NCBI RefSeq assembly: GCF_005877885.1
Contig: NZ_VCHY01000005.1
Coordinates: forward strand, 248,001 to 312,000
From: Labilibacter sediminis
GTDB taxonomy: Bacteria; Bacteroidota; Bacteroidia; Bacteroidales; Marinilabiliaceae
Length of the DNA stretch: 64,000 nt
Direction of reading: 5' to 3'
Part shown: positions 38,425 to 47,774 of the stretch, piece after piece
How positions within the stretch are numbered: the stretch's first letter is position 1
Layout: each line of letters opens with the position of its first letter
The notes under the pieces: model-generated
The model's input: the letters and a program-made list of their open reading frames with translations, nothing else
Databases searched by the model: none
Told to the model about the DNA's origin: nothing
Made by a program: the position numbers and the translations under genes

Positions 38425-40353
38425 ATGTCCTATTTAGCTTTCGAAAAATCCAAACTAATAAACCTTGAACAGTCTTTGTTTCAGGAAATACTCCGAACGA
38501 ATAGAGCAGGTTCATATTCCAGCTCGAGTATTATCGGTTGTAACACCCGAAAATATCACGGACTGCTCGTTTGCCCCCTTCCCGAATTTAACATGACCAG
38601 GCATGTACTGCTTAGCTCTTTGAATGCAACAGTTATACAACACGAGAAAGAATTTAATCTGGGTATTCATAAATACATGGGTAATCATTATGATCCAAAA
38701 GGTCATAAGTACATTAGAGAATTAGATTTTGATATTATACCCAGAACAGTATACAGGGTTGGTGGTGTACAACTTGCTGTTGAGACTGTTCTTGTGGAAA
38801 AAGAAGAGCAAGTACTGATTAAATACACCTTGCTTGAAGCAAACTCAGATACCAAATTAAAGTTAAAACCTTTTTTAGCCAACAGAAGTGTTCATGAGCT
38901 TACGCATCAAAACCTAAGTGCCAATACAAAATACACATACATACCAAACGGTATAAATATTCAAATGTACCCTAACATTCCTGCTTTATCCCTGCAGTTA
39001 TCGAAAGACAACGAATTTGTACCAGTGCCTGATTGGTACAGAGGTATTGAATATTTTAAAGAAGAAAGAAGAGGATATAACTATAAAGAAGACCTTTATG
39101 TTCCAGGCTACTTCGAATTTGAAATAAAAAAAGGAGAAAGTGTTATTTTTTCAGCTTCTACTAAAGAATTTAAACCCGGAGGTTTTAAATCAAAATTTAG
39201 CAAAGAAGTCAACAAACGAATTCCTCGCGAAGGATTATATCACAATCTTCTTAACTCAGCCTCTCAATTTTTTGTTTCAAAAGGCAAAGCTATAACCATG
39301 GTAGCTGGATATCACTGGTATAATAAAAGACTAAGAGATACGCTTATTTCATCACCTCTATTAACCGAATCATTAGGTGATATAAATTTATTTCATAAAG
39401 TTATTGAATCATCTGCCCGGGAACTAAAAACCATATTCTCAGATAAGTCACACACCAAGCTTACAGAGGCGGATACACCTCTTTGGTTTTTCTGGACCAT
39501 ACAGCAATGTTGGGGTAAATCATGCACAAAAGAATTATGGTTAAAACACAATAGTATTGTTAAGTTAATTATTAATTCCTATCTTAATAATAGATTTGAG
39601 AATATTACAGTACAAAACAACGGTTTAGTACACTCGTTTGACGATAATATTCCTCTTACGTGGATGAATGGAATGAGTGGCAATAAACCGGTAACACCAA
39701 GAAACGGAAACTGTGTTGAAGTGAATGCTTTATGGTATAATGCGCTTAAAGTATCTCATAAACTGTCTTCCGAAATCAACGATGAAGCTTTTATTAAAGT
39801 TATAGAACCTGTTATTGCCAAAATTGAATCATCATTTGTAGATACATTTTGGAATGATGAAGACAAATGCTTGTTCGATTTAGTTTCAGATGAATTTAAG
39901 GATAATTCTATTCGGCCAAATCAAATATTTGCGACTGCCTTTGAGCATTCGCCGTTAGATAACGAAAAAAAGAAAAGTATTGTTGACATCGTAAGAAAAG
40001 AATTGCTTACGCCTAAAGGAATAAGATCATTATCGCCACAAGATCCGCATTATGAAGGATTAATAGAGGGGGCAGCAGATGTAAGGGAATTAAGTCTTCA
40101 TCAGGGAACTGTTTGGCCATGGTTAATATCATTTTATGCAGAAGCTTATCTAAACTTACATAAACAAAGTGGCATTCATCACATCAAACGAATCGCCAAT
40201 AATTTTGAAGACGAAATGACAAATCATTGCATCGGTACATTATCTGAATACTATGATGGTAATCCTCCACACAAAGGGAAGGGTGCTGTAAGTATGGCCT
40301 GGAATGTTGCTGGTGTTCTAAAAATCCTAAAACTAATAGAAAAATATAATTAA
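38425..40353 (+). CDS. glycogen debranching enzyme (GH133-type amylo-alpha-1,6-glucosidase)
   Basis: 642 residues. The N-terminal GDE_N domain shows the family hallmark NRAGSYSSSSIIGCNTRKYHGLL (about residues 25-47, given as shorter pieces: NRAGSYSSSS and GCNTRKYHGLL). The C-terminal (alpha/alpha)6 amylo-alpha-1,6-glucosidase domain shows TPLWFFWTIQQC, NGNCVEVNALWYNAL and ELSLHQGTVWPWLI. It would cleave alpha-1,6 branch points of glycogen in the cytoplasm. The next gene follows after one base, so the glycogen genes here are tightly coupled. A stretch upstream reads GTTGTAATTTGCAAC (near 38329), which is close to but not a full promoter box. Confidence 0.93.
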   Translation: MSYLAFEKSKLINLEQSLFQEILRTNRAGSYSSSSIIGCNTRKYHGLLVCPLPEFNMTRHVLLSSLNATVIQHEKEFNLGIHKYMGNHYDPKGHKYIRELDFDIIPRTVYRVGGVQLAVETVLVEKEEQVLIKYTLLEANSDTKLKLKPFLANRSVHELTHQNLSANTKYTYIPNGINIQMYPNIPALSLQLSKDNEFVPVPDWYRGIEYFKEERRGYNYKEDLYVPGYFEFEIKKGESVIFSASTKEFKPGGFKSKFSKEVNKRIPREGLYHNLLNSASQFFVSKGKAITMVAGYHWYNKRLRDTLISSPLLTESLGDINLFHKVIESSARELKTIFSDKSHTKLTEADTPLWFFWTIQQCWGKSCTKELWLKHNSIVKLIINSYLNNRFENITVQNNGLVHSFDDNIPLTWMNGMSGNKPVTPRNGNCVEVNALWYNALKVSHKLSSEINDEAFIKVIEPVIAKIESSFVDTFWNDEDKCLFDLVSDEFKDNSIRPNQIFATAFEHSPLDNEKKKSIVDIVRKELLTPKGIRSLSPQDPHYEGLIEGAADVRELSLHQGTVWPWLISFYAEAYLNLHKQSGIHHIKRIANNFEDEMTNHCIGTLSEYYDGNPPHKGKGAVSMAWNVAGVLKILKLIEKYN

Positions 40354-40354
40354 T

Positions 40355-41656
40355 ATGAGGGTATTAATGTTTGGCTGGGAGTTTCCTCCTCATATAACGG
40401 GAGGTCTGGGAACAGCTTGTTATGGTTTAACAAGAGGATTATCTCACGTTAAAGATTTAGATGTATTATTTGTGGTGCCAAAAGCTTATGGCGATGAGGA
40501 CCAAAGTGCCATTAAATTAATGGGCGCAAATAATATTTCCATTCGTCAACGAAAAATTGACTTTAAAAAGTTCCAGAAAGAAATGGATTACATCGAGGTT
40601 GACACCCACATTATTCCATATGTTGATCCTGATGATTATTGGAAACTAACCAAGGTGAAAGTAGATGGTGAGAAGAAAATTGTACAAACCAATGAAGAAG
40701 GTAAAATTGACTTTTCAGGTAAATACGGGGCTAATTTATTGCAGGAAATATCTAACTATGCTTTAGTATCCAATGTAATTGCGCAAGACAATGAATTTGA
40801 TGTGATACATGCGCACGACTGGTTGGCATACCCCGCCGGAATAGCAGCTAAAGAAGCATCAGGAAAACCACTGGTTGTACACGTTCATGCTACAGATTTT
40901 GATCGTAGCGGTGGTAGTGTAAACCCAACAGTTTTTGAGATTGAAAAACGAGGAATGGATACTGCGGACAAAGTAATAACAGTAAGTAACCTTACTCGTA
41001 ATATTGTGATTGAAAAATATGGTATCGATCCCAAAAAAGTATTTACTGTTTATAATGCCGTTGAGCCTAAAGAATCACCTGAAACAAATACCATAAAAAA
41101 AGGAACCAATGAAAAAATTGTTACTTTTTTAGGTCGAATTACCATGCAAAAAGGGCCTGAATATTTTATTGAAGCAGCCTACAGAGTGCTACAAAAAATA
41201 GACAATGTAAGGTTTGTGATGGCCGGCAGCGGAGATATGATGGAAAAAATGGTTCGCAGAGCAGCCGAATTAAAAATATCTGATAAATTCCATTTTACAG
41301 GATTCCTAAAAGGAGAAGAAGTTTTTACCATGTTAAGAATGAGCGACCTTTATGTAATGCCTTCTGTATCCGAACCCTTTGGAATATCGCCTCTCGAAGC
41401 CATGCAAAGTAATGTACCTGTATTGATTTCATACCAATCAGGTGTTGCCGAAATATTAAACCATGCCATTAAAACAAACTTTTGGGACATTGATGCCATG
41501 GCCGATGCAATGTACGGAGTATTAAAATACCCATCCCTTTCCTCGATGTTTATACATCATGGTAAAAGTGAAGTTGAAGCACTTAAATGGGAAGATTCAG
41601 CACTTAAAGTAAAAGAAGTTTACGATTCAGCTATTGCCACAGCAACCACAGTTTAA
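40355..41656 (+). CDS. GT4-family glycosyltransferase, glycogen synthase-like
   Basis: 433 residues with the GT-B fold. The N-terminal domain starts GWEFPPHITGGLGTACYGL, the glycine loop seen in glycogen synthases and related GT4 enzymes. The C-terminal domain shows FLGRITMQKGPEYFIEAA and the acceptor/donor motif VSEPFGISPLEAMQ. It lies one base after the debranching enzyme and 23 bp before a GH57 gene, a triad found repeatedly in Bacteroidota. The product is probably alpha-glucan or a maltosyl precursor. The sugar donor cannot be told from sequence. Confidence 0.9.
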   Translation: MRVLMFGWEFPPHITGGLGTACYGLTRGLSHVKDLDVLFVVPKAYGDEDQSAIKLMGANNISIRQRKIDFKKFQKEMDYIEVDTHIIPYVDPDDYWKLTKVKVDGEKKIVQTNEEGKIDFSGKYGANLLQEISNYALVSNVIAQDNEFDVIHAHDWLAYPAGIAAKEASGKPLVVHVHATDFDRSGGSVNPTVFEIEKRGMDTADKVITVSNLTRNIVIEKYGIDPKKVFTVYNAVEPKESPETNTIKKGTNEKIVTFLGRITMQKGPEYFIEAAYRVLQKIDNVRFVMAGSGDMMEKMVRRAAELKISDKFHFTGFLKGEEVFTMLRMSDLYVMPSVSEPFGISPLEAMQSNVPVLISYQSGVAEILNHAIKTNFWDIDAMADAMYGVLKYPSLSSMFIHHGKSEVEALKWEDSALKVKEVYDSAIATATTV

Positions 41657-41679
41657 CCAAAAATAAAAACTACCATTAC

Positions 41680-43002
41680 ATGAAGACTATTTGCCTATAT
41701 TTCCAGGTTCATCAGCCCCTTCGATTCCGTCGATACAGGTTTTTTGACATCGGTAATGATCACTATTATTACGATGATTATACCAATGAAAGCATTATGA
41801 TGAAAATTGCTCAAAAATGCTATTTACCAACGAACAAAATCTTGTTGGACTTAATAAAAGCCAATAAAAACAAATTTAAAGTAGCATTTTCTCTGTCAGG
41901 TGTAGCCATTAAACAATTTCAGCTGTATGTGCCGGAAGTCATTGAAAGCTTTCAGCAGTTAGCGGCAACAGGACAGGTTGAATTTCTTTCTGAAACCTAT
42001 TGTCATTCGTTGGTATCATTAAAAGATAAAAATGAATTTGAACGACAGGTTAAAAAGCACGACGAGCTCATCAAAGAACTTTTTAATCAGGAACCTCAGG
42101 TATTTAGAAACACTGAATTAATTTACTCCGACGAAATGGGAGACATGGTTTATAAAATGGGTTATAAAGCCATACTCACCGAAGGAGCTAAACACGTCTT
42201 AGGTTGGAAAAGCCCTAACTACCTATACTGCAACAATATTAATCCAAAACTTAAAGTACTACTTAAAAACTTTGTTTTAAGTGACGATATCGCATTCCGA
42301 TTTGGAAACAAAGGTTGGAGTGAATACCCTTTAACGCCCCAAAAATATACCCAATGGCTTAAGGACATGGATGACAATGCCGAAGTCGTGAATTTATTTT
42401 TAGACTACGAAACATTTGGAGAGCACCAATGGGAAGAAACAGGTATATTTGAGTTTCTTAAAGAATTACCTAAGGAAATTCTCAAACATAAAGAATTCTC
42501 TTTTTCAACCCCTTCAGAAGTTGCCGATAACCTGCAACCGGTTTCTGCCATCAATGTTCCCTATCCTATTTCGTGGGCCGATGAAGAACGTGATTTAACC
42601 GCATGGCTTGGAAATGAAATGCAGGAAGAAGCATTTAATAAATTGTATTCCTTATTGCCAAAAATGGAAAAATGCACTGATCCTAAAATTTGTGATGATT
42701 GGATTTACCTGCAAGCCAGCGATCACTTTTATTACATGTGTACCAAGTACTTTTCAGATGGTGATGTTCATGCATACTTTAACCCGTATGAGTCGCCTTA
42801 CCAAGCCTTTATTAATTACATGAATGTATTAAGCGATTTTACACTAAGGTTAAATGCTGCCGTACCAGAGACCACTGAAGATGAATCAATTTCTCATTTA
42901 TCTGTCATCTTAAAAGAAAAAGAAGAACAGATTGCCAAACTTGAAGCAAGAGTTGAGAAATTAAGTGCTCAAAAAAAGAAAGCAAAAGCCAAGCTACTTT
43001 AA
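41680..43002 (+). CDS. glycoside hydrolase family 57 (alpha-amylase/4-alpha-glucanotransferase-like)
   Basis: 440 residues. The five-region GH57 pattern is visible: FQVHQPLR (His11), ETYCHSLV, RNTELIYSDEMG (putative nucleophile Glu146), and DYETFGEHQWEETGIFEF (putative acid Asp242 in DYETFGEH). The last 35 residues are a charged helix (LKEKEEQIAKLEARVEKL) likely to form a coiled coil, perhaps for oligomerisation. It would hydrolyse or transfer alpha-1,4-glucan chains inside the cell, since no signal peptide is present. It sits third in the glycogen operon. Confidence 0.92.
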   Translation: MKTICLYFQVHQPLRFRRYRFFDIGNDHYYYDDYTNESIMMKIAQKCYLPTNKILLDLIKANKNKFKVAFSLSGVAIKQFQLYVPEVIESFQQLAATGQVEFLSETYCHSLVSLKDKNEFERQVKKHDELIKELFNQEPQVFRNTELIYSDEMGDMVYKMGYKAILTEGAKHVLGWKSPNYLYCNNINPKLKVLLKNFVLSDDIAFRFGNKGWSEYPLTPQKYTQWLKDMDDNAEVVNLFLDYETFGEHQWEETGIFEFLKELPKEILKHKEFSFSTPSEVADNLQPVSAINVPYPISWADEERDLTAWLGNEMQEEAFNKLYSLLPKMEKCTDPKICDDWIYLQASDHFYYMCTKYFSDGDVHAYFNPYESPYQAFINYMNVLSDFTLRLNAAVPETTEDESISHLSVILKEKEEQIAKLEARVEKLSAQKKKAKAKLL

Positions 43003-43051
43003 TTACAGATACCCCTTTAAACCATTAACAACTGATTAAAATAATTAAATT

Positions 43052-43363
43052 ATGAGCATCAAAAAACAGTTTTTAAAGAGCAAACCTGAATGCAAGGTTA
43101 CATTTAAGTTTGAAAAACAAACCGATTTAGTGGCTGATTCAGTTAAGATTGTTGGAAGCTTTAACAATTGGGATTTAAATACAGAACCCATGAAGAAGCT
43201 AAAGTCAGGTGATTTCTCGCAAACTATAAATTTAGAATCCGGTTCTGAAATTCAATTCAGATACCTGGTTAACAATACAGATTGGCTTAACGATACTCAA
43301 GCTGACAGCTTTGTCAATAATGGCCTTGGAGGTTCTGAAACAAATTGCGTTCTTCAATTGTAA
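43052..43363 (+). CDS. free-standing CBM48/AMPK-type glycogen-binding domain protein
   Basis: 103 residues, nearly all one early-set carbohydrate-binding module. Seen: VKIVGSFNNWDLNTEPMKKL, the glycogen-binding GSFNNW motif, and FRYLVNNTDWLNDTQADSFV. Such domains usually sit on branching enzymes or AMPK beta subunits; here the domain stands alone between the GH57 gene and the synthase/phosphorylase fusion. It would bind alpha-glucan and could tether enzymes to glycogen or act as a regulator. No signal peptide, so cytoplasmic. Confidence 0.88.
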   Translation: MSIKKQFLKSKPECKVTFKFEKQTDLVADSVKIVGSFNNWDLNTEPMKKLKSGDFSQTINLESGSEIQFRYLVNNTDWLNDTQADSFVNNGLGGSETNCVLQL

Positions 43364-43384
43364 TTTACAACTCCTGTCATTGTA

Positions 43385-43417
43385 AAAGCACATTGTTTGT
43401 TCTAAATAATGTGCTTT
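43385..43417 (+). terminator. hairpin between CBM48 gene and GT3-GT35 gene (weak terminator)
   Basis: AAAGCACATT pairs with AATGTGCTTT across about 12 nt, but the tail is only weakly T-rich (GATATTTAAT). It may reduce read-through from the four upstream glycogen genes into the fusion gene. A near-promoter TTG followed by AATATTTG lies just after it (about 43414-43432), so the fusion gene may also have its own promoter. Confidence 0.4.
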
Positions 43418-43461
43418 GATATTTAATATTTGCATCCTTATTTTCCTAATTATAAGAAGAA

Positions 43462-46400
43462 ATGTCAGAGAATAATATCAAACCCGATTATGTTTTTGAA
43501 ACCAGTTGGGAAGTTTGTAATAAAATGGGCGGTATCCATACCGTACTCTCTACCAAAGCACTAACTTTGGTAGAGCATTTTAATGATAGAATAATCTTTA
43601 TTGGTCCTGATGTTCATGCCGCTTCACAAAGTAATCCGGAGTTTGAACCTGACGAAACTCTTTTTCCTGAATGGAAAGAAGTATTAACAAAAGAAGGCCT
43701 TAGGGTTAGAACCGGAAGATGGAATATTGTGGGTAATCCCATAGCATTACTGATTGACTTCAGCACATTTATTCCTCATAAAAACGACATTCTTTCTCGT
43801 TTCTGGGAGTTATATCGCGTAGACTCACTATCCGGGGAATGGGACTATGTTGAATCCTCTCTTTTCGGTTATGCCGTAGGTAAAGTAATTGAAAGCTTTT
43901 ACCATTGCTATCTGAATATAAACAAAAAGGTAATTGCCCATTTTAACGAATGGATGACAGGCAGCGGGGCCTTGTATTTAAAAAATGCTTTGCCTCAGGT
44001 AGGTACTGTATTTACAACCCATGCTACTGTAGTAGGAAGATCTCTAGCTGGAAATGGAGAACCCATTTACGATCAGCTGGAAACTTTTGATGCAGATGTA
44101 CGTTCTCATGATCTGGGAGTAGTTTCAAAACATTCTCTGGAGAAGAATAGTGCCATGAATGTTGATTGCTTCTCAACCGTTTCAGACATCACTGCAAAAG
44201 AGTGCGCTCAGTTTATGCAGCGTAAGGTAGATATTGTAACTCCCAATGGTTTTGAAAATAATTTTGTTCCGAATGACCAGGAGTTTGAAACAAAAAGATC
44301 AAATGCCCGCAAAAAACTAAAAAAAGTTTCAGAAGCATTATTAGGCTATAAAATATCTGATGAAGCTTTGTTTGTTGCCAATAGCGGAAGATACGAATAC
44401 AAGAACAAAGGAATTGATGTATTTTTAGATGGTTTAAAGCATTTAAATGAGAATGAAAAATACACCCGTGAAACAATTGTATTTGTATTAATTCCTGCCA
44501 ATAATTATGGGGCTCGAAAAGACCTGATGGCCAAACTTAATAATGAAAGCAATGCAGCATTAGACAATCCGTTTTTAACACATGGATTAAACGACCTTGG
44601 TTACGACCCGATTATCAACAAAATACAAGACATTCACCTGAATAATGAAAAAGATGATGTTGTAAAACTAATCTTTGTTCCGTCCTACCTAAATGGCGAT
44701 GATGGGATATTTAACCTTCCCTATTACGATATTTTAATAGGAATGGATATCACTGTATTTCCGTCTTATTACGAACCATGGGGCTACACTCCACTTGAAA
44801 GTCTTGCTTTCTACATACCAACAATCACTACTAACCTGGCAGGTTTTGGCATTTGGGCCAAGCCCTTATCACAGGGAATAGAAGACGGTATTGAAATTAT
44901 TGAACGAAACGACCATAACAGCGCAGAGGCAGCTGTTCAAATTGCTGATTCAATTATCAATTTTGCTTCTAAATCAGATGAAGAGGTAAAACTCATTCGT
45001 CAAAAAGCTCACGATATATCCAGAGCTGTTGAATGGGACTCATTAATAAAATACTATCTAAAAGCATATAGTATTGCGCTTAAAGCAGTATACGACAGAA
45101 AAGAACAAATCGGTGAAATAAAACAGGAAAAACGCATTCACGTAAAACCAGAAAAATCTTCACTGCCGGTTTGGAAAAAGCTCTTTGTTAAGTCCAAATT
45201 ACCTGAAAACATTGAGCATTTAGGAGAACTCTCTCACAATTTATGGTGGACATGGAATTATGAGGCTGCTGATTTATTTGAATCAATTAACCCTAAAATC
45301 TGGGTACAATGCGGTAAAGATCCAATCAAACTCCTTGAGCGTGTGAGCTATGATAATTTATTAGAGCTATCAAACAAATCAGATTTTATTGACAAACTTA
45401 ATTCTGTTTATAAAGTATTTAAAGAATACATGGAAAGAGATCTGAATCAGGATCCTTCTATTGCATATTTTAGTATGGAATACGGAATTAACGATGTTCT
45501 AAAAATATATTCAGGAGGTTTGGGAGTATTGGCCGGCGACTATCTGAAAGAGGCCAGTGACTCAAATGTAAATATGACCGCAATTGGGCTATTGTATAAA
45601 TTTGGTTACTTCCGTCAATCATTATCCGTTAAGGGAGACCAACATGCCAATTTCGACAAGCAGGAATTTTCTACGCTCCCAATTACTGAGGTTCTTAACA
45701 AAGACGGCTCTCCACTTACCATTGAAATGTCTGCTCCGGGTAGAACCGTTCATATCAGAGTTTGGCGTGCAGATGTAGGAAGAATTCCATTATACCTTTT
45801 AGATAGTGATCATGAAGCCAATAATGAACATGACAAACATATTACCCATAGCTTATACGGTGGTGATTGGGAAAACCGTCTGAAACAAGAAATTCTTTTA
45901 GGAATGGGCGGTATTCAGCTTCTGGATAAACTAAATATCAAAACGAATTTATTTCATTGCAACGAAGGTCATGCAGCACTTATTAACGTATCTCGTTTAA
46001 TGAAACTAATTAAAGCTCAATACTCTTTTGCAGAATCACTTGAGATAGTCAGGGCTTCGTCGTTATTTACAACGCACACACCGGTTCCCGCAGGACACGA
46101 TAAATTTGATGAAGATTTAATACGTGTATACTTCCGTAATATTCCTGAAAAACTTCAAATATCCTGGGAAGATTTTATGGCACTGGGGAAAGAAAATCCG
46201 GATGATCCTCATGAAAAATTTTCGATGAGTGTGCTTGCTGTTAAAACATCACAGCGCATCAACGGAGTTAGCTGGCTTCATGGTGATGTTTCGCGAACAA
46301 TGTTCCAAAATATCTGGAAAGGATTCTTTCCTGAGGAGCTGCCTATTGGTTATGTTACCAATGGAGTGCATTACGGCACATGGACAGCCAAGGATATGCA

Positions 46401-47694
46401 AAAGTTCTATAGCGAAAAACTTAATGATAAACACTTATCTGACTTATCAAATAAAGAATACTGGAGTCAAATTTATAATGTAAAAGATGAGGAGTTATGG
46501 AAGATTAGAATTCATCTTCGCAAAAAACTACTCAAGTTTGTAAAAAAACGAATGGAGTCAAACATGGTTCACAGCCATTCTGACCCATCGCAGATTATTG
46601 AAACGCTGGATTTAATAAATGACAAAGCACTTACTATTGGTTTTGCTCGTCGTTTTGCCACCTACAAAAGAGCACATCTTTTATTTACAGATGAAGAACG
46701 TCTTGCTGAAATTGTAAATAATCCTGACAGACCAGTTCAGTTTTTATTTGCGGGAAAAGCTCATCCTGCCGATGGAGGAGGACAAGCTTTAATTAAGCAA
46801 ATTATTGAAATTTCAAAAAAACCACAGTTTCTCGGTAAAATAATTTTCTTAGAAAATTATGATATGGAACTGGCCAAAAAGCTGGTTAGCGGAGTTGATG
46901 TATGGCTAAACACACCAACACGTCCTTTGGAAGCTTCGGGAACAAGTGGTGAAAAAGCTGAGCTTAACGGAGTACTTAACTTCAGTGTTTTAGATGGATG
47001 GTGGTACGAAGGTTATAGAGAAGGCGCAGGATGGTGCTTATCTGATAAACGGACATACTCCGACCAAAATTACCAGGATGAGTTAGATGCAGCAACTATT
47101 TATAGTATACTCGAGAATGAAATCGTTCCTTTATTTTACAATCAGGATGCCAATGGAGTTTCTTCAGGGTGGGTTCAGTATATCAAGAAGTCGATAGCTG
47201 AAATTGCTCCTACATATACTACCAAGCGTATGATGGACGATTACCTGAAAAAGTTCTATCGAAAAATGGATACTCATCTTGCTAAATTAACAAGTGATGA
47301 TAGTAAAATTGCAAGAGAATTAACTTCATGGAAACGAAAAGTTAAATCGAACTGGAATGATGTTGAGGTTGTTAATGTTGAAATCCCTGATATTTATTCA
47401 TATCAACTGGGAATTGGAGAAACCTACCGCATCAATATAATTATTGATTTAAAAGCACTGGAAGGCATGGAGCTTTCTGTGCAAGCCATCTTTGCTGATG
47501 TACACGATAATGGTAGTGCAAAAATGTTAAGTATTGAGGAGTTTGATCTTGAAAAAACTGATGGATCAAAACTATACTATACTCTTCATCATAAATTAAA
47601 TATTCCTGGCGTTTACAACTTTGGCGTTAGAATGTTTCCTAAAAATCCAAATATTGCCAGCCAACAGGATTTATGCTGTGTTAGATGGATATAG
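43462..47694 (+). CDS. bifunctional glycogen synthase (GT3) / alpha-glucan phosphorylase (GT35) fusion
   Basis: 1,410 residues with two complete enzymes. Residues 1-560 resemble eukaryote-type GT3 glycogen synthase: SWEVCNKMGGIHTVLSTKA at the start, VFTTHATVVGRSLAG and the donor-site block YYEPWGYTPLESLAF near 435. After a short linker, residues 580-690 are the DUF3417 domain (LGELSHNLWWTWNYEA) and the rest is the short-form GT35 phosphorylase with EYGINDVLKIYSGGLGVLAGDY and the PLP-binding Lys1165 in ASGTSGEKAELNG. Such fusions are typical of Bacteroidota. The synthase half would extend glycogen, probably from UDP-glucose; the phosphorylase half would release glucose-1-phosphate. Opposed activities on one chain imply tight control. 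Confidence 0.95.
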   Translation: MSENNIKPDYVFETSWEVCNKMGGIHTVLSTKALTLVEHFNDRIIFIGPDVHAASQSNPEFEPDETLFPEWKEVLTKEGLRVRTGRWNIVGNPIALLIDFSTFIPHKNDILSRFWELYRVDSLSGEWDYVESSLFGYAVGKVIESFYHCYLNINKKVIAHFNEWMTGSGALYLKNALPQVGTVFTTHATVVGRSLAGNGEPIYDQLETFDADVRSHDLGVVSKHSLEKNSAMNVDCFSTVSDITAKECAQFMQRKVDIVTPNGFENNFVPNDQEFETKRSNARKKLKKVSEALLGYKISDEALFVANSGRYEYKNKGIDVFLDGLKHLNENEKYTRETIVFVLIPANNYGARKDLMAKLNNESNAALDNPFLTHGLNDLGYDPIINKIQDIHLNNEKDDVVKLIFVPSYLNGDDGIFNLPYYDILIGMDITVFPSYYEPWGYTPLESLAFYIPTITTNLAGFGIWAKPLSQGIEDGIEIIERNDHNSAEAAVQIADSIINFASKSDEEVKLIRQKAHDISRAVEWDSLIKYYLKAYSIALKAVYDRKEQIGEIKQEKRIHVKPEKSSLPVWKKLFVKSKLPENIEHLGELSHNLWWTWNYEAADLFESINPKIWVQCGKDPIKLLERVSYDNLLELSNKSDFIDKLNSVYKVFKEYMERDLNQDPSIAYFSMEYGINDVLKIYSGGLGVLAGDYLKEASDSNVNMTAIGLLYKFGYFRQSLSVKGDQHANFDKQEFSTLPITEVLNKDGSPLTIEMSAPGRTVHIRVWRADVGRIPLYLLDSDHEANNEHDKHITHSLYGGDWENRLKQEILLGMGGIQLLDKLNIKTNLFHCNEGHAALINVSRLMKLIKAQYSFAESLEIVRASSLFTTHTPVPAGHDKFDEDLIRVYFRNIPEKLQISWEDFMALGKENPDDPHEKFSMSVLAVKTSQRINGVSWLHGDVSRTMFQNIWKGFFPEELPIGYVTNGVHYGTWTAKDMQKFYSEKLNDKHLSDLSNKEYWSQIYNVKDEELWKIRIHLRKKLLKFVKKRMESNMVHSHSDPSQIIETLDLINDKALTIGFARRFATYKRAHLLFTDEERLAEIVNNPDRPVQFLFAGKAHPADGGGQALIKQIIEISKKPQFLGKIIFLENYDMELAKKLVSGVDVWLNTPTRPLEASGTSGEKAELNGVLNFSVLDGWWYEGYREGAGWCLSDKRTYSDQNYQDELDAATIYSILENEIVPLFYNQDANGVSSGWVQYIKKSIAEIAPTYTTKRMMDDYLKKFYRKMDTHLAKLTSDDSKIARELTSWKRKVKSNWNDVEVVNVEIPDIYSYQLGIGETYRINIIIDLKALEGMELSVQAIFADVHDNGSAKMLSIEEFDLEKTDGSKLYYTLHHKLNIPGVYNFGVRMFPKNPNIASQQDLCCVRWI

Positions 47695-47716
47695 ATACTT
47701 CAACTAAGTTGACATT

Positions 47717-47756
47717 AAAAGCCCGATTCATTCTTCTTTTGAATCGGGCTTTTTAA
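47717..47756. terminator. bidirectional terminator between GT3-GT35 fusion and glgB
   Basis: A strong hairpin, AAAAGCCCGATTCA with TGAATCGGGCTTTTTAA, lies between the two convergent genes. The stem is flanked by A and T tracts on both sides, so it can end transcripts in both directions. Confidence 0.9.
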
Positions 47757-47774
47757 TTTATATGGAAATCCTAT

